Shown in pieces: positions 20,631-34,244 of a stretch of 64,000 nucleotides of DNA (the stretch's first letter is position 1; every line of letters starts with the position of its first letter). The stretch lies in the NCBI RefSeq assembly GCF_000696575.1, contig NZ_JMSQ01000011.1, forward strand, positions 1 through 64,000. The letters run 5' to 3'. The position numbers were made by a program, and so were the translations under genes. The notes beneath the pieces were generated by a model, which saw nothing but the letters and a program-made list of their open reading frames with translations, was not told the DNA's origin and ran no database searches. Source of the stretch: Siccibacter colletis. Its GTDB lineage: Bacteria; Pseudomonadota; Gammaproteobacteria; Enterobacterales; Enterobacteriaceae.

Positions 20631-22862
20631 ATGGTTGCGGTAAGAAGTGCACATCTGAGTCAGGCAGGCGAATTCGATCATGAAAAATGGATCGCAACGC
20701 TCGGTATTTCAAGCCCGCAGACGTGCGAATACTTAGCCGAAACCTGGGTCTATTGTGAACAGCAAACCCAGGGGCATCAGCACGCTGAATTGCTGCTCTG
20801 GCGCGGCGTAGAAATGGTTGAGATCCTGTCCATGCTCAGTATGGACTGCGACACGCTGCGTGCTGCTCTGCTCTTCCCGCTGGCCGATGCCGCTGTGGTA
20901 ACCGAAGACGAGCTGGTGGAACGGGTCGGCAAGGAAGTGGTCAGCCTGATCCACGGCGTGCGCGACATGGACGCGATCCGCCAGCTTAAAGCCACCCACA
21001 CCGATGCCGTTTCCTCGGATCAGGTGGATAACGTCCGCCGTATGCTGCTGGCGATGGTGGATGATTTCCGCTGCGTGGTCATTAAACTTGCCGAGCGAAT
21101 TGCCCACCTGCGCGAAGTGAAAGACGCGCCGGAAGATGAGCGCGTGCTGGCGGCAAAAGAGTGCACCAACATCTATGCGCCGCTGGCGAACCGTCTTGGC
21201 ATCGGCCAGCTCAAATGGGAGCTGGAGGACTACTGCTTCCGTTATCTTCACCCTGCTGAATACAAGCGCATTGCGAAGCTGCTGCACGAGCGGCGCATCG
21301 ATCGCGAACACTATATTGATGAGTTTGTCGGCCAGCTGCGCCGCACCATCAAAGAAGAGGGCGTGAAGGCCGAAGTGTACGGCCGCCCGAAGCACATCTA
21401 CAGCATTTGGCGCAAAATGCAGAAGAAGCATCTGGCCTTCGATGAGCTGTTTGACGTGCGCGCGGTGCGTATCGTTGCCGAGCGTCTGCAGGACTGTTAC
21501 GCGGCGCTGGGCATCGTCCACACGCTGTTCCGCCACCTGCCAGACGAGTTCGACGATTACGTCGCGAACCCGAAGCCGAACGGCTATCAGTCCATTCATA
21601 CCGTGGTGCTGGGGCCGGACGGCAAAACCGTTGAGATTCAGATCCGTACTAAACAGATGCACGAAGACGCCGAGCTGGGCGTCGCCGCACACTGGAAGTA
21701 TAAAGAGGGCGCGCAGCGTAGCGGCAGCACCGGACATGAAGATCGCATCGCCTGGCTGCGTAAGCTGATCGCCTGGCAGGAAGAGATGTCCGACTCCGGC
21801 GAAATGCTCGATGAAGTGCGCAGCCAGGTGTTCGACGACCGGGTTTACGTGTTTACCCCGAAAGGGGATGTGGTGGATCTTCCCGCCGGCTCCACGCCGC
21901 TCGACTTTGCCTATCACATTCACAGCGATGTGGGGCACCGCTGCATTGGCGCTAAAATCGGCGGGCGCATCGTGCCCTTTACCTATCAGCTGCAGATGGG
22001 CGATCAGATCGAAATCATCACCCAGAAACAGCCTAACCCGAGCCGCGACTGGCTTAACCCGAACCTCGGTTATGTCACGACCAGCCGCGGGCGCTCAAAG
22101 ATCCACGCCTGGTTCCGTAAGCAGGATCGCGATAAGAACATCATCGCCGGACGGCAGATCCTTGACGACGAGCTGGCGCACCTCGGCATCAGCCTGAAGG
22201 AAGCGGAAAAACATCTGCTGCCGCGTTACAACTTCAATGAAATTGATGAGCTGCTGGCGGCCATCGGCGGGGGCGATATTCGTCTCAACCAGATGGTGAA
22301 TTTCCTGCAGTCGCAGTTCAACAAGCCGAGCGCTGCCGAGCAGGACGCCGCAGCGCTGCGTCAGCTGAAGCAAAAAACCTACGCGCCGCAGGGGCGCAGC
22401 AAGGATAACGGTCGCGTGGTGGTGGAGGGCGTCGGGAACCTGATGCACCACATTGCGCGCTGCTGCCAGCCGATACCTGGCGACGACATCGTCGGCTTTA
22501 TCACCCAGGGGCGCGGTATCTCCATTCACCGCGCCGACTGCGACCAGCTGGTTGATCTGCAGTCCCACGCGCCGGAGCGTATCGTTGATGCCGTGTGGGG
22601 CGAAAGCTACTCCGCTGGCTATTCGCTGGTGGTGCGCGTGACCGCCAACGACCGCAGCGGCCTGCTGCGCGACATCACCACCATTCTGGCTAATGAAAAG
22701 GTTAACGTGCTCGGCGTCACCAGCCGCTCCGACACGCGCCAGCAGCTCGCGACTATCGATATGGACATTGAGATCTATAACCAGCAGGTGCTGGGCCGGG
22801 TCCTGGGTAAACTCAATCAGGTACCGGATGTGATCGACGCGCGCCGCCTGCACGGCGGATAA
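20631..22862 (+). CDS. relA: GTP pyrophosphokinase RelA
   Basis: Ribosome-associated synthase of (p)ppGpp, triggered by uncharged tRNA in the A site. It has 743 residues (E. coli 744). The N-terminal HD domain is the degenerate, hydrolase-inactive type of RelA. The synthetase region includes GRPKHIYSIWRKMQKKHLAFDELFDVRAVRI and YVANPKPNGYQSIHT. The TGS domain (VYVFTPKGDVVDLPAGSTPLDFAYHIH), zinc-finger/conserved-Cys region (HHIARCCQPIPGDDIVGFI) and C-terminal ACT domain follow. The start MVAVRSAHLS has AGGAGAGG close upstream. Confidence 0.97.
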   Translation: MVAVRSAHLSQAGEFDHEKWIATLGISSPQTCEYLAETWVYCEQQTQGHQHAELLLWRGVEMVEILSMLSMDCDTLRAALLFPLADAAVVTEDELVERVGKEVVSLIHGVRDMDAIRQLKATHTDAVSSDQVDNVRRMLLAMVDDFRCVVIKLAERIAHLREVKDAPEDERVLAAKECTNIYAPLANRLGIGQLKWELEDYCFRYLHPAEYKRIAKLLHERRIDREHYIDEFVGQLRRTIKEEGVKAEVYGRPKHIYSIWRKMQKKHLAFDELFDVRAVRIVAERLQDCYAALGIVHTLFRHLPDEFDDYVANPKPNGYQSIHTVVLGPDGKTVEIQIRTKQMHEDAELGVAAHWKYKEGAQRSGSTGHEDRIAWLRKLIAWQEEMSDSGEMLDEVRSQVFDDRVYVFTPKGDVVDLPAGSTPLDFAYHIHSDVGHRCIGAKIGGRIVPFTYQLQMGDQIEIITQKQPNPSRDWLNPNLGYVTTSRGRSKIHAWFRKQDRDKNIIAGRQILDDELAHLGISLKEAEKHLLPRYNFNEIDELLAAIGGGDIRLNQMVNFLQSQFNKPSAAEQDAAALRQLKQKTYAPQGRSKDNGRVVVEGVGNLMHHIARCCQPIPGDDIVGFITQGRGISIHRADCDQLVDLQSHAPERIVDAVWGESYSAGYSLVVRVTANDRSGLLRDITTILANEKVNVLGVTSRSDTRQQLATIDMDIEIYNQQVLGRVLGKLNQVPDVIDARRLHGG

Positions 22863-22906
22863 TCTCTCTCGACCATCACTCTTCCGCCCTCTCCACTGAG
22901 GGGGCT

Positions 22907-22926
22907 GGAGCGCGATTGCGCGCTCC
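22907..22926. terminator. Hairpin in the relA-mazG gap
   Basis: Perfect 8-bp stem GGAGCGCG / CGCGCTCC with ATTG loop, no T-run. It lies in the 89-base space that in E. coli is occupied by the mazEF toxin-antitoxin genes. It may be a weak attenuator or a scar; the role is not known. Confidence 0.45.
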
Positions 22927-22951
22927 GTCAGCGAAACAGCAAGGACTTCAC

Positions 22952-23743
22952 ATGACGCAAATTGACCGCCTGCTCTCTATCATGATCCGCCTGCGCGACC
23001 CGCAAACCGGTTGCCCCTGGGACAAAGAGCAAACTTACGCCACTATCGCGCCTTATACCCTTGAAGAGACTTATGAGGTGCTGGATGCCATTGCGCGCGA
23101 AGACTTTGACGATCTGCGCGGCGAGCTGGGCGATCTGCTGTTCCAGGTGGTGTTTTATGCCCAGATGGCCCAGGAGGAAGGGCGTTTCAACTTTGATGAT
23201 ATTTGTGCCGCCATCAGCGACAAGCTGGAGCGCCGGCATCCCCACATATTTGGCGATGCTACTGCGCAAAACAGCACCGAAGTGCTGGCGCGCTGGGAGC
23301 AGATCAAAAGCGATGAGCGGGCGGAGAAAGCCCAGCACTCTGCGCTGGACGATATTCCCGAAAGCCTGCCAGCGCTGATGCGCGCCCACAAGATCCAGAA
23401 GCGCTGCTCGGCGGTAGGGTTTGACTGGAACTCCATCGGACCGGTGCTGGATAAAGTGCATGAAGAGATCGATGAAGTGATGCACGAAGCGCAGCAGGCA
23501 GTAATCGACGAAGCAAAACTGGAAGAGGAGATCGGCGATCTGCTGTTCGCCACGGTGAACCTTTCGCGCCACCTTGGAGCAAAAGCGGAAACGGCGCTGC
23601 AAAAAGCCAACCGCAAGTTTGAGCGCCGCTTCCGACAGGTTGAAAGCATCATTGCCGCGCAAGGGCTGGCAATGGATGAGGCAACGCTTGAACAGATGGA
23701 AGCCGCCTGGCAGCAGGTTAAACAGCAGGAATATGATATTTAA
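22952..23743 (+). CDS. mazG: Nucleoside triphosphate pyrophosphohydrolase MazG
   Basis: Hydrolyses NTPs and dNTPs to monophosphate and pyrophosphate, and is linked to lowering (p)ppGpp. It has 263 residues from the ATG at 22952 (AAGGACTTCAC upstream), as in E. coli; an earlier in-frame start would add 12 residues. The tandem MazG folds show the metal-binding EExxE/ExxD patterns (ETYEVLDAI...DDLRGELGDLLFQVVF and KVHEEIDEV...KLEEEIGDLLFATVN). It follows relA directly because mazE and mazF are absent. Confidence 0.95.
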   Translation: MTQIDRLLSIMIRLRDPQTGCPWDKEQTYATIAPYTLEETYEVLDAIAREDFDDLRGELGDLLFQVVFYAQMAQEEGRFNFDDICAAISDKLERRHPHIFGDATAQNSTEVLARWEQIKSDERAEKAQHSALDDIPESLPALMRAHKIQKRCSAVGFDWNSIGPVLDKVHEEIDEVMHEAQQAVIDEAKLEEEIGDLLFATVNLSRHLGAKAETALQKANRKFERRFRQVESIIAAQGLAMDEATLEQMEAAWQQVKQQEYDI

Positions 23744-25721
<1,978 letters not shown>

Positions 25722-25867
25722 CAAGCAGTTATAACGGCAACGCGGCGTTTACGCCGATACCCATCACGCTGTAGCAGGCTTCATCGATCGCCAATATTCC
25801 CGGTCAGTGAACAAAAGCCGCTACAGCGTGTCAGTTAAGGAAGCGCGTTGTTTGTCTGGAGTTTTAG

Positions 25868-27187
<1,320 letters not shown>

Positions 27188-27210
27188 TTTTACTGCCGCT
27201 TCACGTAGAA

Positions 27211-27235
27211 AAACCCGCTTCGGCGGGTTTTTTTA
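27211..27235 (+). terminator. eno terminator
   Basis: AAACCCGC TTCG GCGGGTTT hairpin followed by TTTTA, 24 bases beyond the eno stop; an intrinsic terminator with a stable UUCG tetraloop. Confidence 0.95.
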
Positions 27236-27349
27236 TGGGCGAAACGTAGCCATCTTCTCAATCTTTAGTTACGCAAAGGTGGAAAGTTGCGCTTCACTGA
27301 AAGGAGGTTCAGTGTAGGTGGGTCATCAATAACAGGTAAGGAGACAGTG

Positions 27350-28372
27350 ATGAAAGCAGCCGTAGTCAGCAAAGATCATTCCGTTGAAATTATTGATAAA
27401 ACTGTGCGTCCGCTTGAGCACGGCGAGGCGTTACTCAGCATGGAGTGCTGCGGTGTATGCCACACCGATCTGCACGTTAAAAATGGTGATTTCGGTGATG
27501 TCACCGGCCGCACGCTGGGCCATGAAGGCATCGGTATCGTGAAATCTGTTGGGCCGGGCGTGACCTCTCTCAAGCCCGGCGATCGCGCCAGCGTCGCCTG
27601 GTTCTTCCGTGGTTGTGGCCACTGTGAATACTGTAACAGCGGTAACGAAACCCTGTGCCGCAGCGTGACCAACGCAGGCTACACCGCAGACGGCGGCATG
27701 GCCGAAGAGTGCATCGTGGTGGCCGATTACGCGGTAAAAGTGCCGGATGGCCTCGATTCCGCCGCCGCCAGCAGCATTACCTGTGCGGGCGTCACTACCT
27801 ACAAAGCGGTCAAAGTATCCAACATCAAGCCGGGTCAGTGGATTGTGATTTACGGGCTTGGCGGCCTCGGTAACCTTGCGCTGCAGTACGCAAAAAACGT
27901 GTTTAACGCGAAGGTCATCGCGGTAGACGTTAACGATTTACAGCTCGATTTCGCCAAAGAGAGCGGCGCTGACCTGGTGATCAACTCGCGCACGGACGAT
28001 GCTGCGAAAATCATTCAGGAGCAGACTGGCGGGGCGCATGCCGCCGTTGTCACCGCGGTAGCGAAAGCCGCGTTTAACTCCGCGGTTGATGCCGTGCGCG
28101 CCGGGGCGCGTATCGTGGCGGTAGGTTTGCCGTCAGAATCCATGAGCCTGAACATTCCTCGCCTGGTGCTTGACGGTATTGAAGTGGTGGGCTCCCTGGT
28201 CGGCACGCGTCAGGATCTGGCGGAGGCCTTCCAGTTCGCGGCTGAAGGCAAGGTGAAGCCGACGGTAACGCTGCGCCCGCTCGAAGACATCAATGCCATT
28301 TTCCACGAAATGGAGAGTGGGAAGATTAAAGGGCGCATGGTTATCGATTTTAAGCATAAATCAGTCCGTTAA
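27350..28372 (+). CDS. adhP: Zinc-dependent alcohol dehydrogenase AdhP
   Basis: NAD-dependent, propanol-preferring alcohol dehydrogenase, cytoplasmic. From the ATG at 27350 (GGAGACAGTG upstream) it has 340 residues (E. coli AdhP 336) and matches it closely throughout. The catalytic zinc motif is [10 protein letters not shown]...GHEGIG, the structural zinc cysteines are in [16 protein letters not shown], and the NAD fold is [16 protein letters not shown]. In E. coli K-12 adhP lies elsewhere (near osmC), so its place between eno and queE is a lineage difference. It has its own leader after the eno terminator. Confidence 0.93.
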   Translation: MKAAVVSKDHSVEIIDKTVRPLEHGEALLSMECCGVCHTDLHVKNGDFGDVTGRTLGHEGIGIVKSVGPGVTSLKPGDRASVAWFFRGCGHCEYCNSGNETLCRSVTNAGYTADGGMAEECIVVADYAVKVPDGLDSAAASSITCAGVTTYKAVKVSNIKPGQWIVIYGLGGLGNLALQYAKNVFNAKVIAVDVNDLQLDFAKESGADLVINSRTDDAAKIIQEQTGGAHAAVVTAVAKAAFNSAVDAVRAGARIVAVGLPSESMSLNIPRLVLDGIEVVGSLVGTRQDLAEAFQFAAEGKVKPTVTLRPLEDINAIFHEMESGKIKGRMVIDFKHKSVR

Positions 28373-28483
28373 GCGTTCTGCATAACGAGCCGGCACCGGT
28401 GCCTCAGGGCGTCGGTGCCACAACAGATGACCCCCGCGCTGAGTTCTGCGATAATCACGGTTTACCGCAACCAAGAGTGAATC

Positions 28484-29155
28484 ATGCAGTACCCGATTAA
28501 TGAAATGTTCCAGACTCTCCAGGGCGAGGGTTACTTCACCGGCGTTCCCGCCATTTTTATCCGTTTGCAGGGATGCCCGGTAGGCTGTGCCTGGTGCGAT
28601 ACCAAACACACCTGGGACAAGTTAAGCGATCGGGAAGTGTCGCTGTACAGCGTGCTCGCCAAAACCAAAGAGAGCGATAAGTGGGGCGCAGCAAGCAGTG
28701 AAGAGCTGCTGGCGATTATTGAGCGTCAGGGCTGGACCGCGCGCCACGTCGTGATCACCGGTGGAGAACCCTGCATTCACGATCTGATGCCGCTGACCAT
28801 GGCGCTGGAAGCGCTCGGCTTCAGCTGCCAGATAGAAACCAGCGGTACGCACGATGTGCGTTGCACCACTGGCACCTGGGTAACGGTGTCGCCGAAGGTA
28901 AACATGAAAGGCGGATACGACGTGCTCGCCCAGGCGCTGGAGCGTGCGGATGAAGTGAAACATCCGGTAGGGCGTATGCGCGATATCGAAGCGCTGGATG
29001 AGTTACTGGCGACGCTTGATGACCATAAGCAGCGCGTGATTGCGCTTCAGCCGATCAGTCAGAAAGAAGACGCCACGCGCCTGTGCATTGAAACCTGTAT
29101 CGCCCGCAACTGGCGGCTGTCGATGCAGACCCACAAGTATCTGAACATCGCCTGA
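28484..29155 (+). CDS. queE: 7-carboxy-7-deazaguanine synthase QueE
   Basis: Radical SAM enzyme that contracts the ring of 6-carboxytetrahydropterin to 7-carboxy-7-deazaguanine in queuosine synthesis. It has 223 residues as in E. coli YgcF. The cluster motif is GCPVGCAWC with Cys31, Cys35 and Cys38 (CX3CX2C), followed by DTKHTWD and the GGEP motif (VITGGEPCIHD). It is convergent with queD, the preceding pathway enzyme. Confidence 0.95.
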   Translation: MQYPINEMFQTLQGEGYFTGVPAIFIRLQGCPVGCAWCDTKHTWDKLSDREVSLYSVLAKTKESDKWGAASSEELLAIIERQGWTARHVVITGGEPCIHDLMPLTMALEALGFSCQIETSGTHDVRCTTGTWVTVSPKVNMKGGYDVLAQALERADEVKHPVGRMRDIEALDELLATLDDHKQRVIALQPISQKEDATRLCIETCIARNWRLSMQTHKYLNIA

Positions 29156-29209
29156 TCGTTTTTCCTCACCCTGCCTTCTCCCGCTGGAAGAGGGCAGGTG
29201 AGACCACGC

Positions 29210-29572
29210 TTATTCGCCGCGATACACGCAACCCGCGGTGCAGGTCTCTTTCACCATCACCGCGCTCAGCAGCGGCAGCACCGGTTTCATCTCATTCCAG
29301 ATCCACGCCGCCAGCACTTCACTGGTCGGATTCTCAAGGCCCGGGATATCGTTGAGATAGTAATGATCGAGGCGGTTATACACCGGCTTAAATGCCGCTT
29401 TCAGCTCGGCAAAGTCCATTACCCAGCCGGTATGCGGATCCACGTCGCCGGTAATTTCCAGGCGCACCATGAACGAGTGCCCGTGCAGGCGACCGCATTT
29501 GTGGCCTTCCGGTACATGCGGGAGATGGTGGGCGGCTTCGAAGGTGAAATCTTTAAACAGCGTGGTTGGCAT
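29210..29572 (-). CDS. queD: 6-carboxytetrahydropterin synthase QueD
   Basis: Zinc T-fold enzyme converting dihydroneopterin triphosphate to 6-carboxy-5,6,7,8-tetrahydropterin. It has 120 residues (E. coli 121). Zinc-binding histidines are visible at about His15/16 (EAAHHLP), His30 and His32 (RLHGHSF), the catalytic cysteine at about Cys26 (HKCGRLHGH), and VMDFAELK. It is convergent with queE and divergent from cysJ. Confidence 0.95.
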   Translation of the reverse strand: MPTTLFKDFTFEAAHHLPHVPEGHKCGRLHGHSFMVRLEITGDVDPHTGWVMDFAELKAAFKPVYNRLDHYYLNDIPGLENPTSEVLAAWIWNEMKPVLPLLSAVMVKETCTAGCVYRGE

Positions 29573-29899
29573 AACAGCGTCTCAGTATGGCTAAAAATAA
29601 GGCTTAAAACCGCTGCATACTACCGGAATTGCCTTTTTTTCGCATTAGCTAAAACCCGCATATACAGCGAAGCGCGTAGCAGACCGCACCACCTTACAAA
29701 AAATTTCTATTTATCAACGACTTAGTTAACCACTTTTAACGTTATTAACTACCCAAAAAAACGATTAGTTGATTTGGTTATTTATTATTTCCAACCCTTC
29801 TTTAGTTGTTATTATCCTCGCCGTTAACCTTACATTCTCTTCTGTTATTCCCGCACGGACAGGGTGCGAAACAGCTTTGCTACTGGAACTTAACGACGC
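29573..29899 (+). promoter_or_regulatory. queD-cysJ divergent control region
   Basis: 327 bases between divergent queD and cysJ, with an AT-rich core (29690-29830). A -10-like TATTAT at 29810-29815 has no good -35 at 17 bases, consistent with a CysB-activated cysJIH promoter. The CysB site itself cannot be placed by eye. No gene is seen. Confidence 0.5.
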
Positions 29900-31705
29900 A
29901 TGACGACTCAGGCCCCACCTTCAGCATTGCTTCCGCTTAACCCGGAGCAACTGGCGCGCCTCCAGGCCGCTACCACCGATCTTACGCCCACTCAGCTGGC
30001 CTGGGTGTCCGGCTACTTCTGGGGCGTGCTCAATCAGCAGCCGGGTGCAGCCGCGCAGGCACAGCCGGTCGCGGTTGAAACGCCGGGCGTTACTATTATC
30101 TCCGCTTCCCAGACTGGCAATGCCCGCCGCGTAGCGGAAGCGCTGCGTGACGAGCTGCTGGCGGAGAATCTGAACGTTAACCTGGTGAATGCCGGGGATT
30201 ACAAGTTCAAGCAGATCGCTCAGGAGAAGCTGCTGGTGGTGGTGACCTCGACCCAGGGTGAGGGCGAGCCGCCGGAAGAGGCCGTCGCGCTGCATAAGTT
30301 CCTGTTCTCTAAAAAAGCGCCGCAGCTTAACGGTACCGCCTTCGCGGTGTTCAGCCTCGGCGACAGCTCCTATGAGTTCTTCTGCCAGTCAGGTAAAGAT
30401 TTCGACAGCAAACTTGCCGAGCTCGGCGGTGAACGCCTGCTGGACCGCGTCGATGCCGATGTGGAGTACCAGGAGCAGGCGAAAGCGTGGCGCGCCAGCG
30501 TGGTGTCGGTACTCAAAGCGCGCGCACCGGCCGCTTCTCCGGCTCAGGTTTCCAGTGCTGCCAGCGGTGCCGTCAACCTGGTCGATTCCACGCCGTATAC
30601 CAAAGAGCAGCCGCTGAGCGCCAGCCTGGCGGTGAACCAGAAGATCACCGGTCGCGACTCGGATAAAGACGTGCGCCATCTGGAGATCGATCTTGGCGAT
30701 TCCGGCCTGCGTTACCAGCCGGGGGATGCGCTTGGCGTGTGGTATCAAAACGATCCGGCGCTGGTTAACGAGCTGGTCGAGCTACTGTGGCTTAAAGGTG
30801 ACGAGCTGGTGCAGATTGACGGCAAAGCGCTGGCCCTGAGCGAAGCGCTGCAGTGGCATTTTGAACTGACGGTGAATACCGCCGCTATCGTAGAGAACTA
30901 CGCTGCGCTGTCACGCAACGAGACGCTGCTGGAGATGGTAGGGGATAAAAGCAAGCTTCAGCACTATGCCGCCCTTACCCCGATTGTCGATATGGTGCGT
31001 TTCGCCCCGGCGCAGCTGGAAGCCGAACAGCTTATCAGCCTGCTGCGTCCGCTGACGCCGCGCCTCTACTCTATCGCCTCATCTCAGGCTGAGGTTGAGA
31101 GCGAAGTGCATATCACGGTCGGCGTCGTGCGTTACGACGTTGAAGGCCGCCCGCGTGCGGGTGGCGCATCCAGCTTCCTCGCCGACCGCGTTGAAGAGGA
31201 TGGCGAGGTGCGTGTATTCATCGAGCACAACGACAACTTCCGCCTGCCGGCCAACCCGGAAACCCCGGTGATTATGATTGGTCCTGGCACCGGCATTGCG
31301 CCGTTCCGCGCTTTTATGCAGCAGCGTGCCGCCGATGAAGCACCGGGTAAAAACTGGCTGTTCTTCGGCAACCCGCACTTTACTGAAGATTTCCTGTATC
31401 AGGTCGAGTGGCAGCGCTACGTCAAAGAGGGCGTACTGAGCCGCATCGATCTCGCCTGGTCCCGCGATCAGGAACATAAAATATACGTACAAGACAAACT
31501 GCGCGAACAGGGCGCAGAGGTGTGGCGCTGGCTGAATGACGGTGCCCACATTTACGTCTGCGGTGATGCCGGTCGCATGGCCAAAGACGTTGAGCAGGCT
31601 TTACTGGACGTGATCGTCGAATTCGGTGGCATGGACACCGAAGCGGCGGATGAATATTTAAGTGAGCTGCGCGTAGAGCGCCGTTATCAGCGAGATGTCT
31701 ACTAA
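29900..31705 (+). CDS. cysJ: Sulfite reductase flavoprotein subunit CysJ
   Basis: Carries electrons from NADPH through FAD and FMN to CysI in assimilatory sulfite reduction. It has 601 residues (E. coli 599). Domains: FMN flavodoxin part with [15 protein letters not shown] and [12 protein letters not shown] (about 65-205), connecting domain, FAD-binding RLYSIASSQ, and NADPH-binding [16 protein letters not shown] with the C-terminal [13 protein letters not shown]. Its stop overlaps the cysI start by one base (TAATG). Confidence 0.97.
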   Translation: MTTQAPPSALLPLNPEQLARLQAATTDLTPTQLAWVSGYFWGVLNQQPGAAAQAQPVAVETPGVTIISASQTGNARRVAEALRDELLAENLNVNLVNAGDYKFKQIAQEKLLVVVTSTQGEGEPPEEAVALHKFLFSKKAPQLNGTAFAVFSLGDSSYEFFCQSGKDFDSKLAELGGERLLDRVDADVEYQEQAKAWRASVVSVLKARAPAASPAQVSSAASGAVNLVDSTPYTKEQPLSASLAVNQKITGRDSDKDVRHLEIDLGDSGLRYQPGDALGVWYQNDPALVNELVELLWLKGDELVQIDGKALALSEALQWHFELTVNTAAIVENYAALSRNETLLEMVGDKSKLQHYAALTPIVDMVRFAPAQLEAEQLISLLRPLTPRLYSIASSQAEVESEVHITVGVVRYDVEGRPRAGGASSFLADRVEEDGEVRVFIEHNDNFRLPANPETPVIMIGPGTGIAPFRAFMQQRAADEAPGKNWLFFGNPHFTEDFLYQVEWQRYVKEGVLSRIDLAWSRDQEHKIYVQDKLREQGAEVWRWLNDGAHIYVCGDAGRMAKDVEQALLDVIVEFGGMDTEAADEYLSELRVERRYQRDVY

Positions 31706-33417
31706 TGAGCGATAAACATCCCGGCCCTCTGGTGGTCGAAGGTAAGCTGGCCGATGCCGAGCGCATGAAGGGCGAGAGCAACTATCTGCGCGGCACCATT
31801 GCGGAAGATCTGAATCATGGCCTCACCGGCGGCTTCAACGGTGATAACTTCCTGCTGATCCGTTTCCACGGTATGTATCAGCAGGATGACCGTGATATCC
31901 GCGCCGAGCGCGCTGAGCAGAAGCTGGAGCCGCGCCACGCCATGATGCTGCGCTGCCGTCTGCCTGGCGGCATTATCACTCCTGCACAGTGGCAGGCGAT
32001 CGATAAGTTTGCCGGGGATAAAACCCTTTACGGCAGCATCCGTATCACCAACCGCCAGACCTTCCAGTTCCACGGCATTCTGAAAAAGAACGTCAAACCG
32101 GCGCATCAGATGCTGCATGAGGTGGGCCTTGACGCGCTGGCAACGGCGAATGACGTCAACCGTAACGTGCTCTGCACCTCAAACCCGGTTGAGTCGGAAC
32201 TGCATGCCGAAGCCTATGAATGGGCGAAAAAGCTCTCTGAGCACCTGCTGCCGCAGACCCGCGCCTATGCAGAGATCTGGCACGATAAAGAGAAAGTGGC
32301 GACCACCGATGAGGAGCCGATCCTCGGTAAAACCTATCTGCCGCGTAAGTTCAAAACTACGGTGGTGATCCCGCCGCAGAACGACGTCGATCCGCATGCC
32401 AATGACATGAACTTCATCGCCATCGCTGAAAACGGCAAGCTGGTGGGCTTCAACCTGCTGGTGGGCGGCGGTCTCTCCATCGAACACGGCAATAAAAATA
32501 CCTACGCCCGCACAGCGAGCGAGTTCGGCTACATCCCGCTGGAGCATACCCTGGCGGTGGCGGAGGCGGTGGTTACCACCCAGCGCGACTGGGGCAACCG
32601 TACCGACCGTAAAAATGCCAAAACCAAGTACACCCTGGAGCGCGTCGGCGTTGACGTGTTCAAAGCCGAAGTGGAACGCCGCGCCGGCATCACCTTCGCC
32701 CCGATCCGCCCTTACGAATTCACCGGCCGCGGCGACCGTATCGGCTGGGTGAAGGGCATCGACGACAAGTGGCACCTGACGCTGTTCATTGAGAACGGAC
32801 GTATTCTCGACTATCCGGATCGTCCGCTCAAAACCGGGCTGCTGGAGATCGCGAAGATCCACAAAGGCGACTTCCGCCTCACCGCCAACCAGAACCTGAT
32901 TGTCGCCGGCGTGCCGGAAAGCGAGAAAGCAAAAATTGAAGCGCTGGCGGTGGCTCATGGGCTGATGAATGCCGTGACGCCGCAGCGTGAAAACTCCATG
33001 GCCTGCGTCGCGTTCCCGACCTGTCCGCTGGCGATGGCGGAGGCCGAGCGCTTCCTGCCGGCGTTTGTCGATAAGGTGGAAGCCACCATGACCAAGCACG
33101 GCGTGGGCGATGACCATATCGTGATGCGCGTCACCGGCTGCCCGAACGGCTGCGGGCGTGCGATGCTGGCGGAGATCGGTCTGGTAGGCAAAGCGCCGGG
33201 GCGCTACAACCTGCATATCGGCGGCAACCGCATCGGCACGCGTATCCCGCGCATGTACAAGGAAAACATCACCGAGCCGGAGATCCTGGCCTCGATCGAT
33301 GAGCTGGTAGGTCGCTGGGCGAAAGAGCGCGACGCGGGCGAAGGCTTTGGTGATTTCGCGGTGCGCAGCGGCATTATTCGTCCGGTGCTCGACCCGGCGC
33401 GTGATTTCTGGGAATAG
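31705..33417 (+). CDS. cysI: Sulfite reductase hemoprotein subunit CysI
   Basis: Reduces sulfite to sulfide in six electrons at a siroheme coupled to a 4Fe-4S cluster. It has 570 residues, the E. coli length. The cluster/siroheme cysteines are Cys434 and Cys440 ([16 protein letters not shown]) and the pair in [12 protein letters not shown] (Cys479/Cys483 by spacing). Siroheme is made by CysG, encoded 2.4 kb downstream. It is second in cysJIH. Confidence 0.97.
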   Translation: MSDKHPGPLVVEGKLADAERMKGESNYLRGTIAEDLNHGLTGGFNGDNFLLIRFHGMYQQDDRDIRAERAEQKLEPRHAMMLRCRLPGGIITPAQWQAIDKFAGDKTLYGSIRITNRQTFQFHGILKKNVKPAHQMLHEVGLDALATANDVNRNVLCTSNPVESELHAEAYEWAKKLSEHLLPQTRAYAEIWHDKEKVATTDEEPILGKTYLPRKFKTTVVIPPQNDVDPHANDMNFIAIAENGKLVGFNLLVGGGLSIEHGNKNTYARTASEFGYIPLEHTLAVAEAVVTTQRDWGNRTDRKNAKTKYTLERVGVDVFKAEVERRAGITFAPIRPYEFTGRGDRIGWVKGIDDKWHLTLFIENGRILDYPDRPLKTGLLEIAKIHKGDFRLTANQNLIVAGVPESEKAKIEALAVAHGLMNAVTPQRENSMACVAFPTCPLAMAEAERFLPAFVDKVEATMTKHGVGDDHIVMRVTGCPNGCGRAMLAEIGLVGKAPGRYNLHIGGNRIGTRIPRMYKENITEPEILASIDELVGRWAKERDAGEGFGDFAVRSGIIRPVLDPARDFWE

Positions 33418-33480
33418 CGTCTCTCTTTCACGCCGGAGAGGGAATAACCTCCTCTCCGGCGACATACCTGCGAGGTGAAC

Positions 33481-34212
33481 ATGTCTTTACTCGATCTCAA
33501 CGCGCTGCATACGCTCTCTAAACCCGATCGCGCTCAGGCGCTGGCAGAAACCAATGCTCAACTGGAAGCCCTGAGCGCCGAAGCGCGCGTGTCCTGGGCG
33601 CTGGAAAATCTGCCGGGCGAATTTGTCCTCTCCTCAAGCTTTGGTATTCAGGCGGCGGTCTGTCTGCACCTGGTGACGCAGCAGTGCCCGGATATTCCGG
33701 TGATCCTCACCGATACCGGCTACTTGTTCCCGGAAACCTATCAGTTCATCGACGAGTTGACCGAAAAGCTGAACCTGAATTTGCAGGTTTACCGTGCGGC
33801 GCAAAGTCCGGCCTGGCAGGAGGCGCGCTACGGCAAGCTGTGGGAGCAGGGCGTAGACGGCATTGAGAAATACAACGACATCAACAAGGTCGAGCCAATG
33901 AACCGGGCGCTGCACGAGCTGAACGCGAAAACCTGGTTTGCTGGCCTGCGCCGCGAACAGTCCGGCAGCCGCGCCGAGCTGCCGGTGCTGGGCGTGCAGC
34001 GCGGGGTGTTTAAGGTGCTACCGATCATCGACTGGGATAACCGCACCGTGTACCAGTATCTGCAAAAGCATGGCCTGAAATATCACCCGCTGTGGGATCA
34101 GGGTTACCTCTCGGTGGGCGACACCCATACCACACGGAAATGGGAACCGGGCATGGCGGAAGAGGAGACGCGCTTCTTCGGCCTGAAGCGCGAGTGCGGG
34201 CTGCACGAGTAA
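33481..34212 (+). CDS. cysH: Phosphoadenosine phosphosulfate reductase CysH
   Basis: Reduces PAPS to sulfite with thioredoxin. The ATG at 33481, 5 bases after GAGGTG, gives 243 residues (E. coli 244); the GTG two codons earlier overlaps that ribosome site. The PP-loop-like [10 protein letters not shown] and the catalytic Cys239 in the C-terminal KRECGLHE are present. The four-cysteine cluster of the APS-reducing subfamily is absent, so PAPS is the substrate. It is the last gene of cysJIH. Confidence 0.96.
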   Translation: MSLLDLNALHTLSKPDRAQALAETNAQLEALSAEARVSWALENLPGEFVLSSSFGIQAAVCLHLVTQQCPDIPVILTDTGYLFPETYQFIDELTEKLNLNLQVYRAAQSPAWQEARYGKLWEQGVDGIEKYNDINKVEPMNRALHELNAKTWFAGLRREQSGSRAELPVLGVQRGVFKVLPIIDWDNRTVYQYLQKHGLKYHPLWDQGYLSVGDTHTTRKWEPGMAEEETRFFGLKRECGLHE

Positions 34213-34221
34213 TCACACCAA

Positions 34222-34244
34222 GGGGAGCCGCGCTCCCCTTTTTT
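34222..34244 (+). terminator. cysH terminator
   Basis: GGGGAGC CGC GCTCCCC hairpin followed by TTTTTT, 9 bases beyond the cysH stop. The right arm and T-run are part of the 142-bp repeat; in copies 2 and 3 the left arm is changed (AGAAGC, AGGAGC) and the hairpin is weaker. Confidence 0.9.

Noticed and set aside
28373-28483. Possible preQ1 riboswitch before queE
   Set aside because: No preQ1 aptamer-like C-rich loop or A-rich tail was seen, and such riboswitches are not expected before enterobacterial queE.
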